Assembly: GCF_900130025.1 (NCBI RefSeq) | Contig: NZ_FQXR01000003.1 | Coordinates: 1 to 64,000, forward strand | Length of the DNA: 64,000 bases | Direction of reading: 5' to 3' | Origin: Sporanaerobacter acetigenes DSM 13106 | GTDB lineage: Bacteria > Bacillota > Clostridia > Tissierellales > Sporanaerobacteraceae | In this document: positions 52,894 to 60,237 of the stretch, piece after piece | How positions within the stretch are numbered: the first letter of the stretch is position 1 | Layout: every line of letters starts with the position of its first letter | Made by a program: the position numbers and the translations under genes | The notes under the pieces: model-generated | The model's input: the letters and a program-made list of their open reading frames with translations, nothing else | What the model was told of the DNA's origin: nothing | The model's database searches: none

Positions 52894-53214
52894 CTACTCT
52901 TCATTTCCTAGATGAGTTTTACGAAAGTACTCTATGTCAAAATGTTCATTGTAAAAATAGTCTTTCTCTGCTATGGCCCTGCAAAGACAATATCTTTGTT
53001 TATCAGAAATCCTTCTGCTTTTGTCATAATAATCTAATATTTTGCCTACTAAGTCGTACTCTTCTATGATGTATTCGCTTTCTTCTTCCTCTAACACCTG
53101 CCTTGCAAGTGTTATTATTTCTTTGTCAGTAAAGCTTAAAAATGTTTCAGCCCTTCCTTGAATTTCCAGCTCTTCTAAACGATATCTTTCTTCATGTTCA
53201 TCATAAATACTCAC
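52894..53214 (-). CDS. Acidic helical phage protein
   Basis: 106 residues, rich in Glu and Tyr, ending Arg-Lys-Thr-His-Leu-Gly-Asn-Glu-Glu. Ile-Ser-Asp-Lys-Gln-Arg-Tyr-Cys-Leu-Cys (about 73-82) is reminiscent of short domains in phage accessory proteins. No function inferred. Confidence 0.5.
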   Translation of the reverse strand: MSIYDEHEERYRLEELEIQGRAETFLSFTDKEIITLARQVLEEEESEYIIEEYDLVGKILDYYDKSRRISDKQRYCLCRAIAEKDYFYNEHFDIEYFRKTHLGNEE

Positions 53215-53225
53215 TTTTATCCCTC

Positions 53226-53423
53226 CTATATGCTCTTACCAATTAACCAATTAATGCACTCATCTTTTGTTTTAAATATTCCAGTTATAGCTTTCCCTTT
53301 GCTATTGTTGATACCTACATAGTAATCTAAATCACCTAAGGGGAAGCTATAGTAGAATAACCCTTTGGGCTCTTTATTCTTTGTTACTCTTATACCTTCT
53401 TGTTGAGTTATTTCATTAACCAT
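53226..53423 (-). CDS. Small phage protein
   Basis: 65 residues, beta-rich (Leu-Phe-Tyr-Tyr-Ser-Phe-Pro-Leu-Gly), then Cys-Ile-Asn-Trp-Leu-Ile-Gly at the end. It lies 10 bp after the 59-residue gene. Not recognised. Confidence 0.5.
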   Translation of the reverse strand: MVNEITQQEGIRVTKNKEPKGLFYYSFPLGDLDYYVGINNSKGKAITGIFKTKDECINWLIGKSI

Positions 53424-53433
53424 ATTTCCCCTC

Positions 53434-53613
53434 CTAACTCACCATCTCATATAGTTTTTCTCTTGTCTGTCTTGGTACCATCTCTCCTATAGCCGCTATA
53501 CAATTCTCCTGTTCGTATATCTTCATAGCCTTATTTGTATAAGACTTGAAAAGGTCCATGTCTCCATTGAGGTATCTTATCACCGCTCTGGCACAATATT
53601 CCATAGCAAGCAT
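53434..53613 (-). CDS. 59-residue phage protein
   Basis: ATG 53613 with GGAGGAAT upstream. The helical product begins Leu-Ala-Met-Glu-Tyr-Cys-Ala-Arg-Ala-Val-Ile. Codon use and spacing match its neighbours in the leftward early operon. Role unknown. Confidence 0.55.
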   Translation of the reverse strand: MLAMEYCARAVIRYLNGDMDLFKSYTNKAMKIYEQENCIAAIGEMVPRQTREKLYEMVS

Positions 53614-53616
53614 TAT

Positions 53617-53907
53617 TTATTCCTCCTCGTCCCAAATATTTTCATCTAAAATTTGTTCATGGACTATATCTATATTCTCGTCGTATTCCGTTCCAAAATA
53701 GTTTGTATATACCATTTCTTCATACTTGAACACAATTAAAATTTCGCTATTTTCTTTGAATTTCATGTCGTCTAGATAAAAAGATAACCCTACTTCTTCT
53801 AAAAAATATTGTACTCTTTCATCGGGATAATATATATCCTCTGCATATTCAACCTTGCCATCTTCTCCTGTTATAATCCTTGCATATCCTAGCTCGATAC
53901 ATTCCAT
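53617..53907 (-). CDS. Acidic phage protein
   Basis: 96 residues with many Glu, Asp and Tyr and a predicted pI well below 5. Its ATG overlaps the stop of the DUF1064 gene (TAATG). A DNA-mimic or inhibitor role is possible on charge alone, but nothing more supports it. Confidence 0.5.
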   Translation of the reverse strand: MECIELGYARIITGEDGKVEYAEDIYYPDERVQYFLEEVGLSFYLDDMKFKENSEILIVFKYEEMVYTNYFGTEYDENIDIVHEQILDENIWDEEE

Positions 53908-54293
53908 TATTTCACCACCTTCAAACTTAAATCTGGATACTGATACTCAAACAACTTCTTTTTCAGTTTAAACACATCAGTTTCCATCCCTTTAACATCA
54001 ACTATTTCTACTTTCCCATCTGCATATGTAACTTTGAAATCTGCTATATATGTTATTGCTCTATGTGTTTTACCGTTCTTTTTAAATTTTTCTTGAAGTA
54101 TAAACTTAGGTTGTAGTTCTATTTCTTTAACTATTCCAGCTCGTTTTAGTAACTTTAAACTGCAGTAATATTCAGCTTCCTTCTTGCTATCAAATGTAAT
54201 GCCATCTACAACTGATTTCTTGTTGCTATATTTAGACTTCTTTGGTTTCTTCTGTCCCATGTATTCTAAATATTGTTCTTTTGACCATCTCAA
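53907..54293 (-). CDS. DUF1064 nuclease-fold protein
   Basis: 128 residues; TTG start with GGAGCTG upstream. Tyr-Ser-Asn-Lys-Lys-Ser, Asp-Gly-Ile-Thr-Phe-Asp-Ser-Lys-Lys-Glu-Ala-Glu-Tyr (catalytic-type Glu) and Tyr-Ile-Ala-Asp-Phe-Lys-Val...Val-Asp-Val-Lys-Gly show the restriction-endonuclease-like core of DUF1064. A Holliday-junction or packaging nuclease role is plausible. Confidence 0.8.
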   Translation of the reverse strand: MRWSKEQYLEYMGQKKPKKSKYSNKKSVVDGITFDSKKEAEYYCSLKLLKRAGIVKEIELQPKFILQEKFKKNGKTHRAITYIADFKVTYADGKVEIVDVKGMETDVFKLKKKLFEYQYPDLSLKVVK

Positions 54294-54377
54294 TGTATCA
54301 GCTCCTTAAAATTTTGCTATACATGTAAGTTTTTAATAACGTTCCTTTAATTAGCTTTTTCCATAGCTTTCTAACCC

Positions 54378-54515
54378 TCATTTCCAGTTCAGCTCCTTCA
54401 AAATCTTATAAATATGGTGTATGCTTAAACCAGTCATTTCCGATATCTCTCTCATTGTGTACTCCGCTAAATACATGATCTTAACTTTTTCTATCAGTTC
54501 TTCTGGATAAGTCAC
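54378..54515 (-). CDS. 45-residue HTH protein
   Basis: GTG 54515 with AGGAGAG upstream. Glu-Leu-Ile-Glu-Lys-Val-Lys then Met-Arg-Glu-Ile-Ser-Glu-Met-Thr-Gly-Leu-Ser-Ile-His-His-Ile-Tyr form one helix-turn-helix, like the DNA-binding part of terminase small subunits or resolvases. It is probably an accessory DNA-binding protein. Confidence 0.6.
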   Translation of the reverse strand: MTYPEELIEKVKIMYLAEYTMREISEMTGLSIHHIYKILKELNWK

Positions 54516-54567
54516 ATTATCAACTCTCCTTTCTTTTTTAGATAACTTTAATCACACTTTCTTCAGT

Positions 54568-54575
54568 CATACATA
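54568..54575 (+). promoter_or_regulatory. Candidate mother-cell (sigma-E/K-type) -10 box
   Basis: CATACATA, preceded 10 bp upstream by ATCACAC, resembles sigma-E/sigma-K promoters. It lies about 50 bp before a Cys-rich small gene that points against the surrounding phage genes. Six of eight -10 positions match the sigma-E consensus CATACAAT. Confidence 0.4.
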
Positions 54576-54625
54576 AACTATTACTGAGTTTTAAAAAATC
54601 TATTTTAAATAGGAGGCGTTTTATT

Positions 54626-54757
54626 ATGACTGATAATCAATGCCGTCGTGGAATATTCGGTGGTGGAGATTGTGGTATGGATGATTCTCTACTATTCTTT
54701 TTCCTACTTTTAGTAATTCTTTTCTGTAACTGCGATATGTTTGGCGGAAGATGTTAA
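54626..54757 (+). CDS. 43-residue Cys-rich hydrophobic protein, sporulation-type
   Basis: ATG 54626 with a perfect AGGAGG. The product has Cys at 6, 16, 34, 36 and 43, Gly-rich ends (Phe-Gly-Gly-Gly-Asp-Cys-Gly and Phe-Gly-Gly-Arg-Cys), and a hydrophobic helix between them (Leu-Leu-Phe-Phe-Phe-Leu-Leu-Leu-Val-Ile-Leu). Short Gly/Cys proteins with one helix are common among clostridial and bacillar spore proteins (YjcZ-like and high-Cys types). It is on the strand opposite to its phage neighbours, with its own terminator. Confidence 0.7.
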   Translation: MTDNQCRRGIFGGGDCGMDDSLLFFFLLLVILFCNCDMFGGRC

Positions 54758-54769
54758 TTGTCACACCAG

Positions 54770-54793
54770 TCGGGGCTTGTCCCCGATTTTCTT
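54770..54793 (+). terminator. Strong terminator of the Cys-rich gene
   Basis: TCGGGG and CCCCGA arms, then TTTTCTT on the plus strand. With the promoter and AGGAGG it makes the gene a self-contained unit. Confidence 0.8.
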
Positions 54794-54827
54794 ATGTCCC
54801 CAATCCCTCCTAAATACTTAATAAAGC

Positions 54828-55694
54828 CTACAATGCTTCACTTTGCTTTTTTAACTTTTCCATATATTCTTGTCTTTTTCTTTCCGCTACAGCTTCAAGC
54901 TCATCAGCCGAATACTTGTCCGAACGCTGTTTAAAGTTGTGAAATTTAGTCTTTTTAGCCTGTACTGTATTTTGTGTTTTATCTTGGTCCGTAGATAGTT
55001 TCATTCCTCCACTAGCTTTCCAATTTTGGAGTATTCCCTCTACATACGTTTTGGTCCGTTTCCCTCTTTTTTCAGCTTCTAATATTGCGTTTTTAACCCA
55101 ATCAAATCCATATCTATCTTTAAGATCCATAAGCCAATCAGAAGTTAGACCATTAACATCAAAACCACATTTCTGATAAAGTTTTGCTAGTTCCTTAAAT
55201 TCTTCGTCAAAACTTTCTTTTTCTATTTCTGTAGTAGTACTATTACATATGTTTTGTTTAGTTTCGTTTAGTTTATATAATGCTGAAGGGTTTACCTCAT
55301 GACTTACCTCATGACTTACCTCATGACTTACCTCAATATTTGAGGTATCCTCTTTTCTTACCTCAGTATTTGAGGTAACACTGTTGTTATCTTCTTGTTT
55401 TACCTCAGTATTTGAGGTAAAAGATATTATTCTATATTTGCCAGCTTTCTGTTTTCCTTGATTTTTATATTCAATTCTTCCTTTTTGTATAAGGATATTT
55501 CTATGTTTATTTAAAGTGTTTTCTGAGATTCCCACCTTTGCCATTAAGGTTAGATTGGCTATTGTAAACCACTCTGGCCAACCACTCTTGTTTGCAATTG
55601 CCATAATATGAAACCACAAAGCCTGTGTGTTTGCTTCCAATGGGTTTATTTCAAGCCAATCCATAAAGGAATTAATCTCTCTAATATAGTTCAT
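54828..55694 (-). CDS. DnaD-type phage replication protein
   Basis: 288 residues. An N-terminal winged helix (about 1-90; Ala-Leu-Trp-Phe-His-Ile-Met-Ala, Leu-Met-Ala-Lys-Val-Gly-Ile-Ser-Glu) binds origin DNA. A Ser-His-Glu-Val repeat linker follows (about 119-135), then a DnaD domain (about 165-225; Tyr-Gly-Phe-Asp-Trp-Val-Lys-Asn-Ala-Ile, Tyr-Val-Glu-Gly-Ile-Leu-Gln-Asn-Trp). It should bring helicase to the origin, which appears to lie within its own gene. Confidence 0.85.
   Translation of the reverse strand: MNYIREINSFMDWLEINPLEANTQALWFHIMAIANKSGWPEWFTIANLTLMAKVGISENTLNKHRNILIQKGRIEYKNQGKQKAGKYRIISFTSNTEVKQEDNNSVTSNTEVRKEDTSNIEVSHEVSHEVSHEVNPSALYKLNETKQNICNSTTTEIEKESFDEEFKELAKLYQKCGFDVNGLTSDWLMDLKDRYGFDWVKNAILEAEKRGKRTKTYVEGILQNWKASGGMKLSTDQDKTQNTVQAKKTKFHNFKQRSDKYSADELEAVAERKRQEYMEKLKKQSEAL
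55292..55422. repeat. Iteron cluster, putative phage replication origin
   Basis: Six direct copies of TTACCTCA start at 55292, 55304, 55316, 55328, 55358 and 55399. The last three are each half of a palindrome with TGAGGTA around ATATT or GTATT (centres about 55338, 55368 and 55410). The first three are spaced by exactly 12 bp. The array sits in the linker of the replication initiator gene, as origins do in lambda O and many Firmicute phages. Confidence 0.7.
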
Positions 55695-55738
55695 CTAGCT
55701 ATCACCTACTTCTAAGGACCAGGGGCAAAACCCCTAGC

Positions 55739-56656
55739 CTAAAATGGTATATCTTCATCTGCTCCATCTTGATTCCATGGAAGGTTAGCTTCTTCTTCTG
55801 GGTCTATTCCTTCAAAACCATCAATTACTTCTGGTTCTTTTGGTTGTGCTTTATTTTTATTTCCCTTTGCTTGCTTATTGCCATCCAATACCATCTTTGC
55901 TGCCTTTTTAACTACTTCTTCCTTCGCTTTGTCTATTAGCCATTCCAAATAATCTGGTTGCACTTTTAATATTTCTTTCAATGTTTTCCCTTTAAACTTA
56001 CCAAAATCTAATCTTAGGTTTTCTGCTTCTGTTTCTGTCAGATTCGTTACTTCTTCCTGCTGTATAAATTCTTTCATATCTTCTATATCCTGAGTAAATA
56101 CTTCGCTTAGGCTGGCTACTGCTAAAGTTGCGTCTATCTGCGCTCTTTTCTTAGCCATTTTGAGTATTGTATTAGCTTGGCTATATATTTCATCATTCTC
56201 AACCTGATATTCTGTCTTACCCCATCTATTTGTCTTCTGCTTCAAACTATCTTTATCGATTCCTATAGGAAGATCTTCTTCTTTAGTCCATCTCCACCTA
56301 TATTTATTTTCTTTAGAATTACAAGAACCTACTCCTTCTGTTATTTTGTAGCCACCTTTTGACAAAATACATTTCATTGTATATGCAAATATTCCTTTAT
56401 CATAATCTTCTATCTTTTCAACTATTTCATATTCACTAGTAAGACCAAACATCATCAAGAGTTTTTCTGCACCAGGTTTAAGTAGTGTTGGCTTTGAAGT
56501 ACCTGGAATTGTATCATAATCATGACCTGCCTTTAATGATGCCTGTACTGCTGCTTGTACCTGTGTAATTTTTTTCAACGTACCAACAATCTCATTTACT
56601 TCCACACTTTCAATCAAACTCATCATCATGTTTTCTTCACTCATATTATTAGTCAT
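55739..56656 (-). CDS. Phage recombination/ssDNA-associated protein with SSB-like tip
   Basis: 305 residues. The N-terminal domain has Gln-Ala-Ser-Leu-Lys-Ala-Gly-His-Asp-Tyr-Asp-Thr-Ile-Pro-Gly and Lys-Pro-Gly-Ala-Glu-Lys-Leu, typical of a phage protein family next to recombination genes. Asp-Phe-Gly-Lys-Phe-Lys-Gly-Lys-Thr-Leu (about 215) begins an ExoX-like C-terminal domain. The last residues, Asp-Glu-Asp-Ile-Pro-Phe, match the C-terminal tip by which SSB recruits host repair proteins. Confidence 0.65.
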   Translation of the reverse strand: MTNNMSEENMMMSLIESVEVNEIVGTLKKITQVQAAVQASLKAGHDYDTIPGTSKPTLLKPGAEKLLMMFGLTSEYEIVEKIEDYDKGIFAYTMKCILSKGGYKITEGVGSCNSKENKYRWRWTKEEDLPIGIDKDSLKQKTNRWGKTEYQVENDEIYSQANTILKMAKKRAQIDATLAVASLSEVFTQDIEDMKEFIQQEEVTNLTETEAENLRLDFGKFKGKTLKEILKVQPDYLEWLIDKAKEEVVKKAAKMVLDGNKQAKGNKNKAQPKEPEVIDGFEGIDPEEEANLPWNQDGADEDIPF

Positions 56657-56658
56657 GC

Positions 56659-57099
56659 TTACACCTCCACTTTAAATTCTTCTGGTTTGGTCTCTAGTTT
56701 AAGGCCTTCTATTTCGACTATTTCACCAGTTTCTTTATCAATTATATGATTGCCATTGATATCTAATTTCTTCTTAAATTCAGCCCAATCAAAATCTTTT
56801 TTCATTTTTATATATTCTTGCATATTCTCATGCTTATCTGCTTCAAAATATTCTCTTAGCTTTGATTCAAAGAAACTTGTTTCTTGTTCCATTTTTTCTC
56901 TTTCTTTCTTTAGGGCCTCTTCTATCTGTTGTATCTTTGCTTTTGCTACCATTTCAAATCTATTGTATTCCGCCTTAGATTCTCTAATCTTATCCAAACA
57001 CCAATCAGCTTCTAAATCATCTTTAACTTTCCAAACTTCTTTTTCTTCCTCTTGAATATCTAAAACCTCATCAATCATATTTATCATTAAATTTTCCAT
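56659..57099 (-). CDS. Gam-like host-nuclease inhibitor family protein
   Basis: 146 residues. Asp-Leu-Glu-Ala-Asp-Trp-Cys-Leu-Asp-Lys-Ile-Arg-Glu (about 28-40), a long helix and Trp-Ala-Glu-Phe-Lys-Lys-Lys-Leu (about 109) are those of Gam-like proteins that bind DNA ends. The middle beta-hairpin segment (about 35 residues between the two helices in relatives) is absent: Glu-Tyr-Phe-Glu is followed almost at once by Met-Gln-Glu-Tyr-Ile-Lys. GGGGGAGGAA precedes the ATG. Confidence 0.7.
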   Translation of the reverse strand: MENLMINMIDEVLDIQEEEKEVWKVKDDLEADWCLDKIRESKAEYNRFEMVAKAKIQQIEEALKKEREKMEQETSFFESKLREYFEADKHENMQEYIKMKKDFDWAEFKKKLDINGNHIIDKETGEIVEIEGLKLETKPEEFKVEV

Positions 57100-57101
57100 T
57101 A

Positions 57102-57311
57102 CTATTCCTCCCCCTCAATTTTTCTAGTTTGTGTTTTTATTTCTAATTCTGCTTTAACTACAAAGTCTTTATCACATCCACCCTCATCAGCATCACAAGT
57201 CACAACAATTGGGGCTATATAACTCCCCGTCCTAGGAAAATCTACTGCCATGCATACATCTTTCCCACAATAAGGACATTTTACTTTTATGTTTCTATAC
57301 ATCTTTGACAT
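57102..57311 (-). CDS. Zinc-ribbon phage protein
   Basis: 69 residues. Cys-Pro-Tyr-Cys-Gly-Lys (about 12-17) and Cys-Asp-Ala-Asp-Glu-Gly-Gly-Cys-Asp (about 39-47) form a four-Cys zinc site. It lies 2 bp upstream of the Gam-like gene. Probably a nucleic-acid accessory protein. Confidence 0.65.
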   Translation of the reverse strand: MSKMYRNIKVKCPYCGKDVCMAVDFPRTGSYIAPIVVTCDADEGGCDKDFVVKAELEIKTQTRKIEGEE

Positions 57312-57337
57312 TTTTATTCCTCCTTCGACATTTTCAA

Positions 57338-57757
57338 TTATATGGCCACTTTCTCATAATCTTGGACTTGTTTTATTTGCAATTCTAATATTTTCTTAAA
57401 AATTCTATATTCCAATCCATTTGGAATCTTTGTGTGTTTTCTTAATTCCCTTACCGATTCCTGCCCTTCTATAATTGCTTGTCTCACATCAGTTTCATCC
57501 ATGCTATATGTCTCATTAAAAATTAATGTTAGTGGTTGTACTGGAGCAATAGAAACTTCTTCCTCTACAACTACTACATTGTCTTTGCTACCTCTTTTCA
57601 TTGCATCTTTATATGTTTGTTCTGTAATCAATTCCCATTCTATACATCCATCACTATTATTTGTAAAAGCCTTTTGTTTCAGGAAAAATACTTGTCCCTC
57701 TAAAATGTATTGGTAGTACCTACTCCATCTAAGTCTAAAACTACTATGTCTCCCCAT
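57338..57757 (-). CDS. Unknown early phage protein
   Basis: 139 residues; GGAGAATA before the ATG. A basic start (Arg-Leu-Arg-Trp-Ser-Arg-Tyr-Tyr-Gln-Tyr) is followed by beta segments and a C-terminal helical part. Not recognised. Confidence 0.5.
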   Translation of the reverse strand: MGRHSSFRLRWSRYYQYILEGQVFFLKQKAFTNNSDGCIEWELITEQTYKDAMKRGSKDNVVVVEEEVSIAPVQPLTLIFNETYSMDETDVRQAIIEGQESVRELRKHTKIPNGLEYRIFKKILELQIKQVQDYEKVAI

Positions 57758-57793
57758 TTTTATTCTCCTTTCATCTTCTACTAAAAAATGTGC

Positions 57794-57863
57794 TATAATA
57801 GAAGTAATCTAATTTTTTATTTCTTGGATCTTTTCAGATTGCCGTCTGAGAGATCCTTTTTTT
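57794..57863 (+). ncRNA. Candidate antisense small RNA
   Basis: An extended -10 box (TGCTATAAT, ending 57799) is followed about 27 bp later by a strong plus-strand terminator: GGATCT and AGATCC arms with inner TCAGA/TCTGA pairs, then seven T, 57826-57863. A transcript of about 58 nt would start near 57806, run opposite the end of the HTH gene at 57834 and have no room for a protein. Confidence 0.4.
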
Positions 57864-58103
57864 ATAGCGTTCTATTCTCCAATCCACGCTGTAAGGACTT
57901 ATCCCATATATTTCTCCTATTTTTCGGCGGTACATTCCTTGTTCTTTCATCTTTATCATGTCCTTAACATCTTCGTCGGTTAGCTTGTATGCTGACTCGG
58001 ATATTACTGCAAAGGCTTGTTCTGGTGTTGCCACATCTTCTCGAAGAATCGCTATGCATAAAGCTGCTATGTTGTATCTTAAATCAAATGCTGTTTCTCC
58101 CAT
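57834..58103 (-). CDS. HTH-containing early phage protein
   Basis: 89 residues from ATG 58103 (AAAGGGGTGA upstream; an earlier in-frame start at 58121 has none). The C-terminal part (Tyr-Arg-Arg-Lys-Ile-Gly-Glu-Ile-Tyr-Gly-Ile-Ser-Pro-Tyr-Ser-Val) is an HTH. The last bases encode part of the terminator of the opposite small RNA candidate. Confidence 0.6.
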   Translation of the reverse strand: MGETAFDLRYNIAALCIAILREDVATPEQAFAVISESAYKLTDEDVKDMIKMKEQGMYRRKIGEIYGISPYSVDWRIERYKKRISQTAI

Positions 58104-58117
58104 CTTACTCACCCCTT

Positions 58118-58552
58118 TCACTTTGAAAATACAACTGATAGTGCAGCACCTGCCATTTCAAATACTTCTTTAGTAACTTCACTCCATTCTTTTTCTTCAT
58201 GTTCTTCTACTTCTCCATCACATGCAATTTTTATCATTGAAGGTTTAATAGTCTCTACATCCCCAGATTCTTTCTGTAACACTAATACTGACTTAGCTAT
58301 ATCTTCTATATTGATTTCAGGTAAACACCTTCTTCCAACCTTTGTTGATAACCTTAAGTGTTCATATCCCAGCCAACTAGCTTCATATATTTCTACCATC
58401 TTGTCCACTATTTCTCCATTAGGAATTGGATCACATGCTTCATATCCTGCCAATGTCCTTGTCCCAACATTAAGTAATTCAGCTGCTTGTTCTTGAGTTA
58501 ATTCTGCACGATTCCTTGCTAATTGATATATACTTCTGCACCTTTCTTTCAT
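58118..58552 (-). CDS. XRE-family phage regulator
   Basis: 144 residues. The HTH at about 8-60 (Leu-Thr-Gln-Glu-Gln-Ala-Ala-Glu-Leu-Leu-Asn-Val-Gly-Thr-Arg-Thr-Leu) is followed by a C-terminal extension with many acidic residues. GGAGTGA precedes the ATG. An activator or repressor of early genes. Confidence 0.7.
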   Translation of the reverse strand: MKERCRSIYQLARNRAELTQEQAAELLNVGTRTLAGYEACDPIPNGEIVDKMVEIYEASWLGYEHLRLSTKVGRRCLPEINIEDIAKSVLVLQKESGDVETIKPSMIKIACDGEVEEHEEKEWSEVTKEVFEMAGAALSVVFSK

Positions 58553-58649
58553 TCTTTTTCACTCCTTTCAGTGATATTATTTAATTAATGAAGAAACTAA
58601 GTTTGATTCTTTTCTACCTTCCCCATATTGCTTACCAGTAAGAAGGTAC

Positions 58650-58766
58650 CTATCTCTCTTCTTTTTCCTCTCTCTTCATGTCCATAGCTAATGTCACTAG
58701 ATATATTCCTGCTAAAACAAAAGCTATTATAGGATTCAAAGGGCTACATATAAAACTGTCCATCAT
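58650..58766 (-). CDS. 38-residue membrane protein
   Basis: Two ATGs in a row (58766, 58763) follow AAGGGGGTG. One hydrophobic helix (Pro-Ile-Ile-Ala-Phe-Val-Leu-Ala-Gly-Ile-Tyr-Leu-Val-Thr) is followed by a charged tail. It might act in superinfection exclusion, a job often done by such peptides, but there is no direct evidence. Confidence 0.5.
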   Translation of the reverse strand: MMDSFICSPLNPIIAFVLAGIYLVTLAMDMKREEKEER

Positions 58767-58775
58767 TTCACCCCC

Positions 58776-59006
58776 TTAACCCCATGTTCCATTGCTGTAA
58801 TAGTGCAACCAGTCACCATTTTTAAAATGAACTTCTATAAAATTCTTATACTCTATTACTCTGATAGGTTTATAATCATCTTTATAATAGCTTCCAACTA
58901 CTGAATTATGTTCCTTGTATACTCTCTCAAAATGTTTCTTAGCTGCTTCTGACATTTGGTTGTAGCCTTTTACTTTTGAAAAATCAATTTCAATGTAATT
59001 CATCAT
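58776..59006 (-). CDS. Small phage protein
   Basis: 76 residues ending Gly-Asp-Trp-Leu-His-Tyr-Tyr-Ser-Asn-Gly-Thr-Trp-Gly. The aromatic beta-hairpin is common in small phage accessory proteins. Unknown role. Confidence 0.5.
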   Translation of the reverse strand: MMNYIEIDFSKVKGYNQMSEAAKKHFERVYKEHNSVVGSYYKDDYKPIRVIEYKNFIEVHFKNGDWLHYYSNGTWG

Positions 59007-59009
59007 TTT

Positions 59010-59201
59010 TCACTCCAATCTTAAAAATCTCTTTATTTCCTCAACTGACTTTCCTTCCTCTGCCATTTTAATGACTTCTCCAGTAACTATTTCAGCTGCC
59101 ATATCTGTATTTCTCTCTATTATCTTTCTTCTATGTTCTTCTGTAAGTTCCTCAAATGGAACTCCTTCAATTGTGACTATTATTCTTTCAGGAACTGCCA
59201 T
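59010..59201 (-). CDS. Small helical phage protein
   Basis: 63 residues, helical and acidic, with Val-Thr-Ile-Glu-Gly-Val-Pro-Phe-Glu-Glu-Leu at about 9-19. It lies 3 bp before the next gene. Not recognised. Confidence 0.5.
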   Translation of the reverse strand: MAVPERIIVTIEGVPFEELTEEHRRKIIERNTDMAAEIVTGEVIKMAEEGKSVEEIKRFLRLE

Positions 59202-59268
59202 ATCATCACCTCAATAGAATGTATGAATTTTCTAGTTTGTACTATTCCTATGCAGCATATTTTTATCT

Positions 59269-59946
59269 TTAAGCTATTTCTTTTTTTTGAAATATATCTA
59301 ATAAAAATTGTCTTCCAGTTTCAGTCCATTTTCTGTCATAAACAACTTTTCCGTTTTCAAGAACGTTTTGTTTTATGCTTACATATCCTCTTTCTGAATA
59401 ACTAGCAGTTAAAACCCAAGTTCTATTTACCTTGTACTGTATTTTGTTTTTTTCTAATTCCTTATTTAAAGCCGTAGCACTTCTAAAACCTAGTTCCTTT
59501 GCTATTTCTGTAGTTGTATACAATTTATTTGAATGTGTAAGCATTTCAAGTTTCCCGGATAATTCTATGACTTTGTTCTGGTAGTCTAACATTTTCACAT
59601 TAGCTATTTGTAATGCTCTAGCCATAACGCTTTCAGGCGAATTCCATTGCTTTTCTACTTCTATAAAATAATCTCTAATTCTCCAAGCTTTTTCTCCACC
59701 AGATACCATACATAAATGTTTAGCTATATCAATTGGAATGACATAATCAATGAATTCTTGATTATTATTGTTAGTGTACCTTGAGGTACAGTAGGTTTTA
59801 TTTTCTTCTAACCCAAGTCTTTCTACTTGATTTTCCCACCAAGACGAAAATCTTTTATTGATTCCTAATTTTCCATGCAATTCTCTTGCACTTATAATTT
59901 GTTGACCTTTATTATCAATTTCAACTTTGATTAAACCGTTCATCAT
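59269..59946 (-). CDS. Antirepressor (AntA/AntB N-domain plus KilA-C domain)
   Basis: 225 residues from ATG 59946, preceded by AAAGGGGG. The N-terminal part (Ile-Ser-Ala-Arg-Glu-Leu-His-Gly-Lys-Leu-Gly, Phe-Ser-Ser-Trp-Trp) is AntA/AntB. The C-terminal part (Tyr-Thr-Thr-Thr-Glu-Ile-Ala-Lys-Glu-Leu-Gly and Trp-Thr-Glu-Thr-Gly-Arg) is the KilA-C/ANT domain. Such proteins lift repression during induction. It sits early in the leftward operon. Confidence 0.85.
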   Translation of the reverse strand: MMNGLIKVEIDNKGQQIISARELHGKLGINKRFSSWWENQVERLGLEENKTYCTSRYTNNNNQEFIDYVIPIDIAKHLCMVSGGEKAWRIRDYFIEVEKQWNSPESVMARALQIANVKMLDYQNKVIELSGKLEMLTHSNKLYTTTEIAKELGFRSATALNKELEKNKIQYKVNRTWVLTASYSERGYVSIKQNVLENGKVVYDRKWTETGRQFLLDIFQKKEIA

Positions 59947-59963
59947 TTGTCCCCCTTTCACTT

Positions 59964-60167
59964 TTATTCAATATCTACAACTAACAAATTTTCATATCTC
60001 TCTTTCTCGTAATCATCCATTACTTCATAAGCTTTTTTATTAAACTTATTCTCATTAAAACTACTAACTGCATGACCATCTTCTATTACTGATATAAAGC
60101 CTGTTCTTAAATAAAAATCATTCATATCTTGTACTTCAAGATCATCAACAAAGTTTTCCCTTGCCAT
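59964..60167 (-). CDS. Small phage protein
   Basis: 67 residues from ATG 60167 (AAAGGAGAG upstream; a start at 60194 has no good ribosome site). Acidic, with Asp-Asp-Leu-Glu-Val-Gln-Asp-Met-Asn-Asp. Unknown function. Confidence 0.5.
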   Translation of the reverse strand: MARENFVDDLEVQDMNDFYLRTGFISVIEDGHAVSSFNENKFNKKAYEVMDDYEKERYENLLVVDIE

Positions 60168-60237
60168 TTTTCTCTCTCCTTTCTTTCTGTCCACTCATCC
60201 CCGTTATGGTAAAATGTTCTAAAGGGGGTGAATAGAA

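Noticed and set aside
55300-55420. CRISPR array from the short regular repeats
   Set aside because: Units are 8-12 bp without spacers of normal length and lie in a coding frame; iterons fit better.
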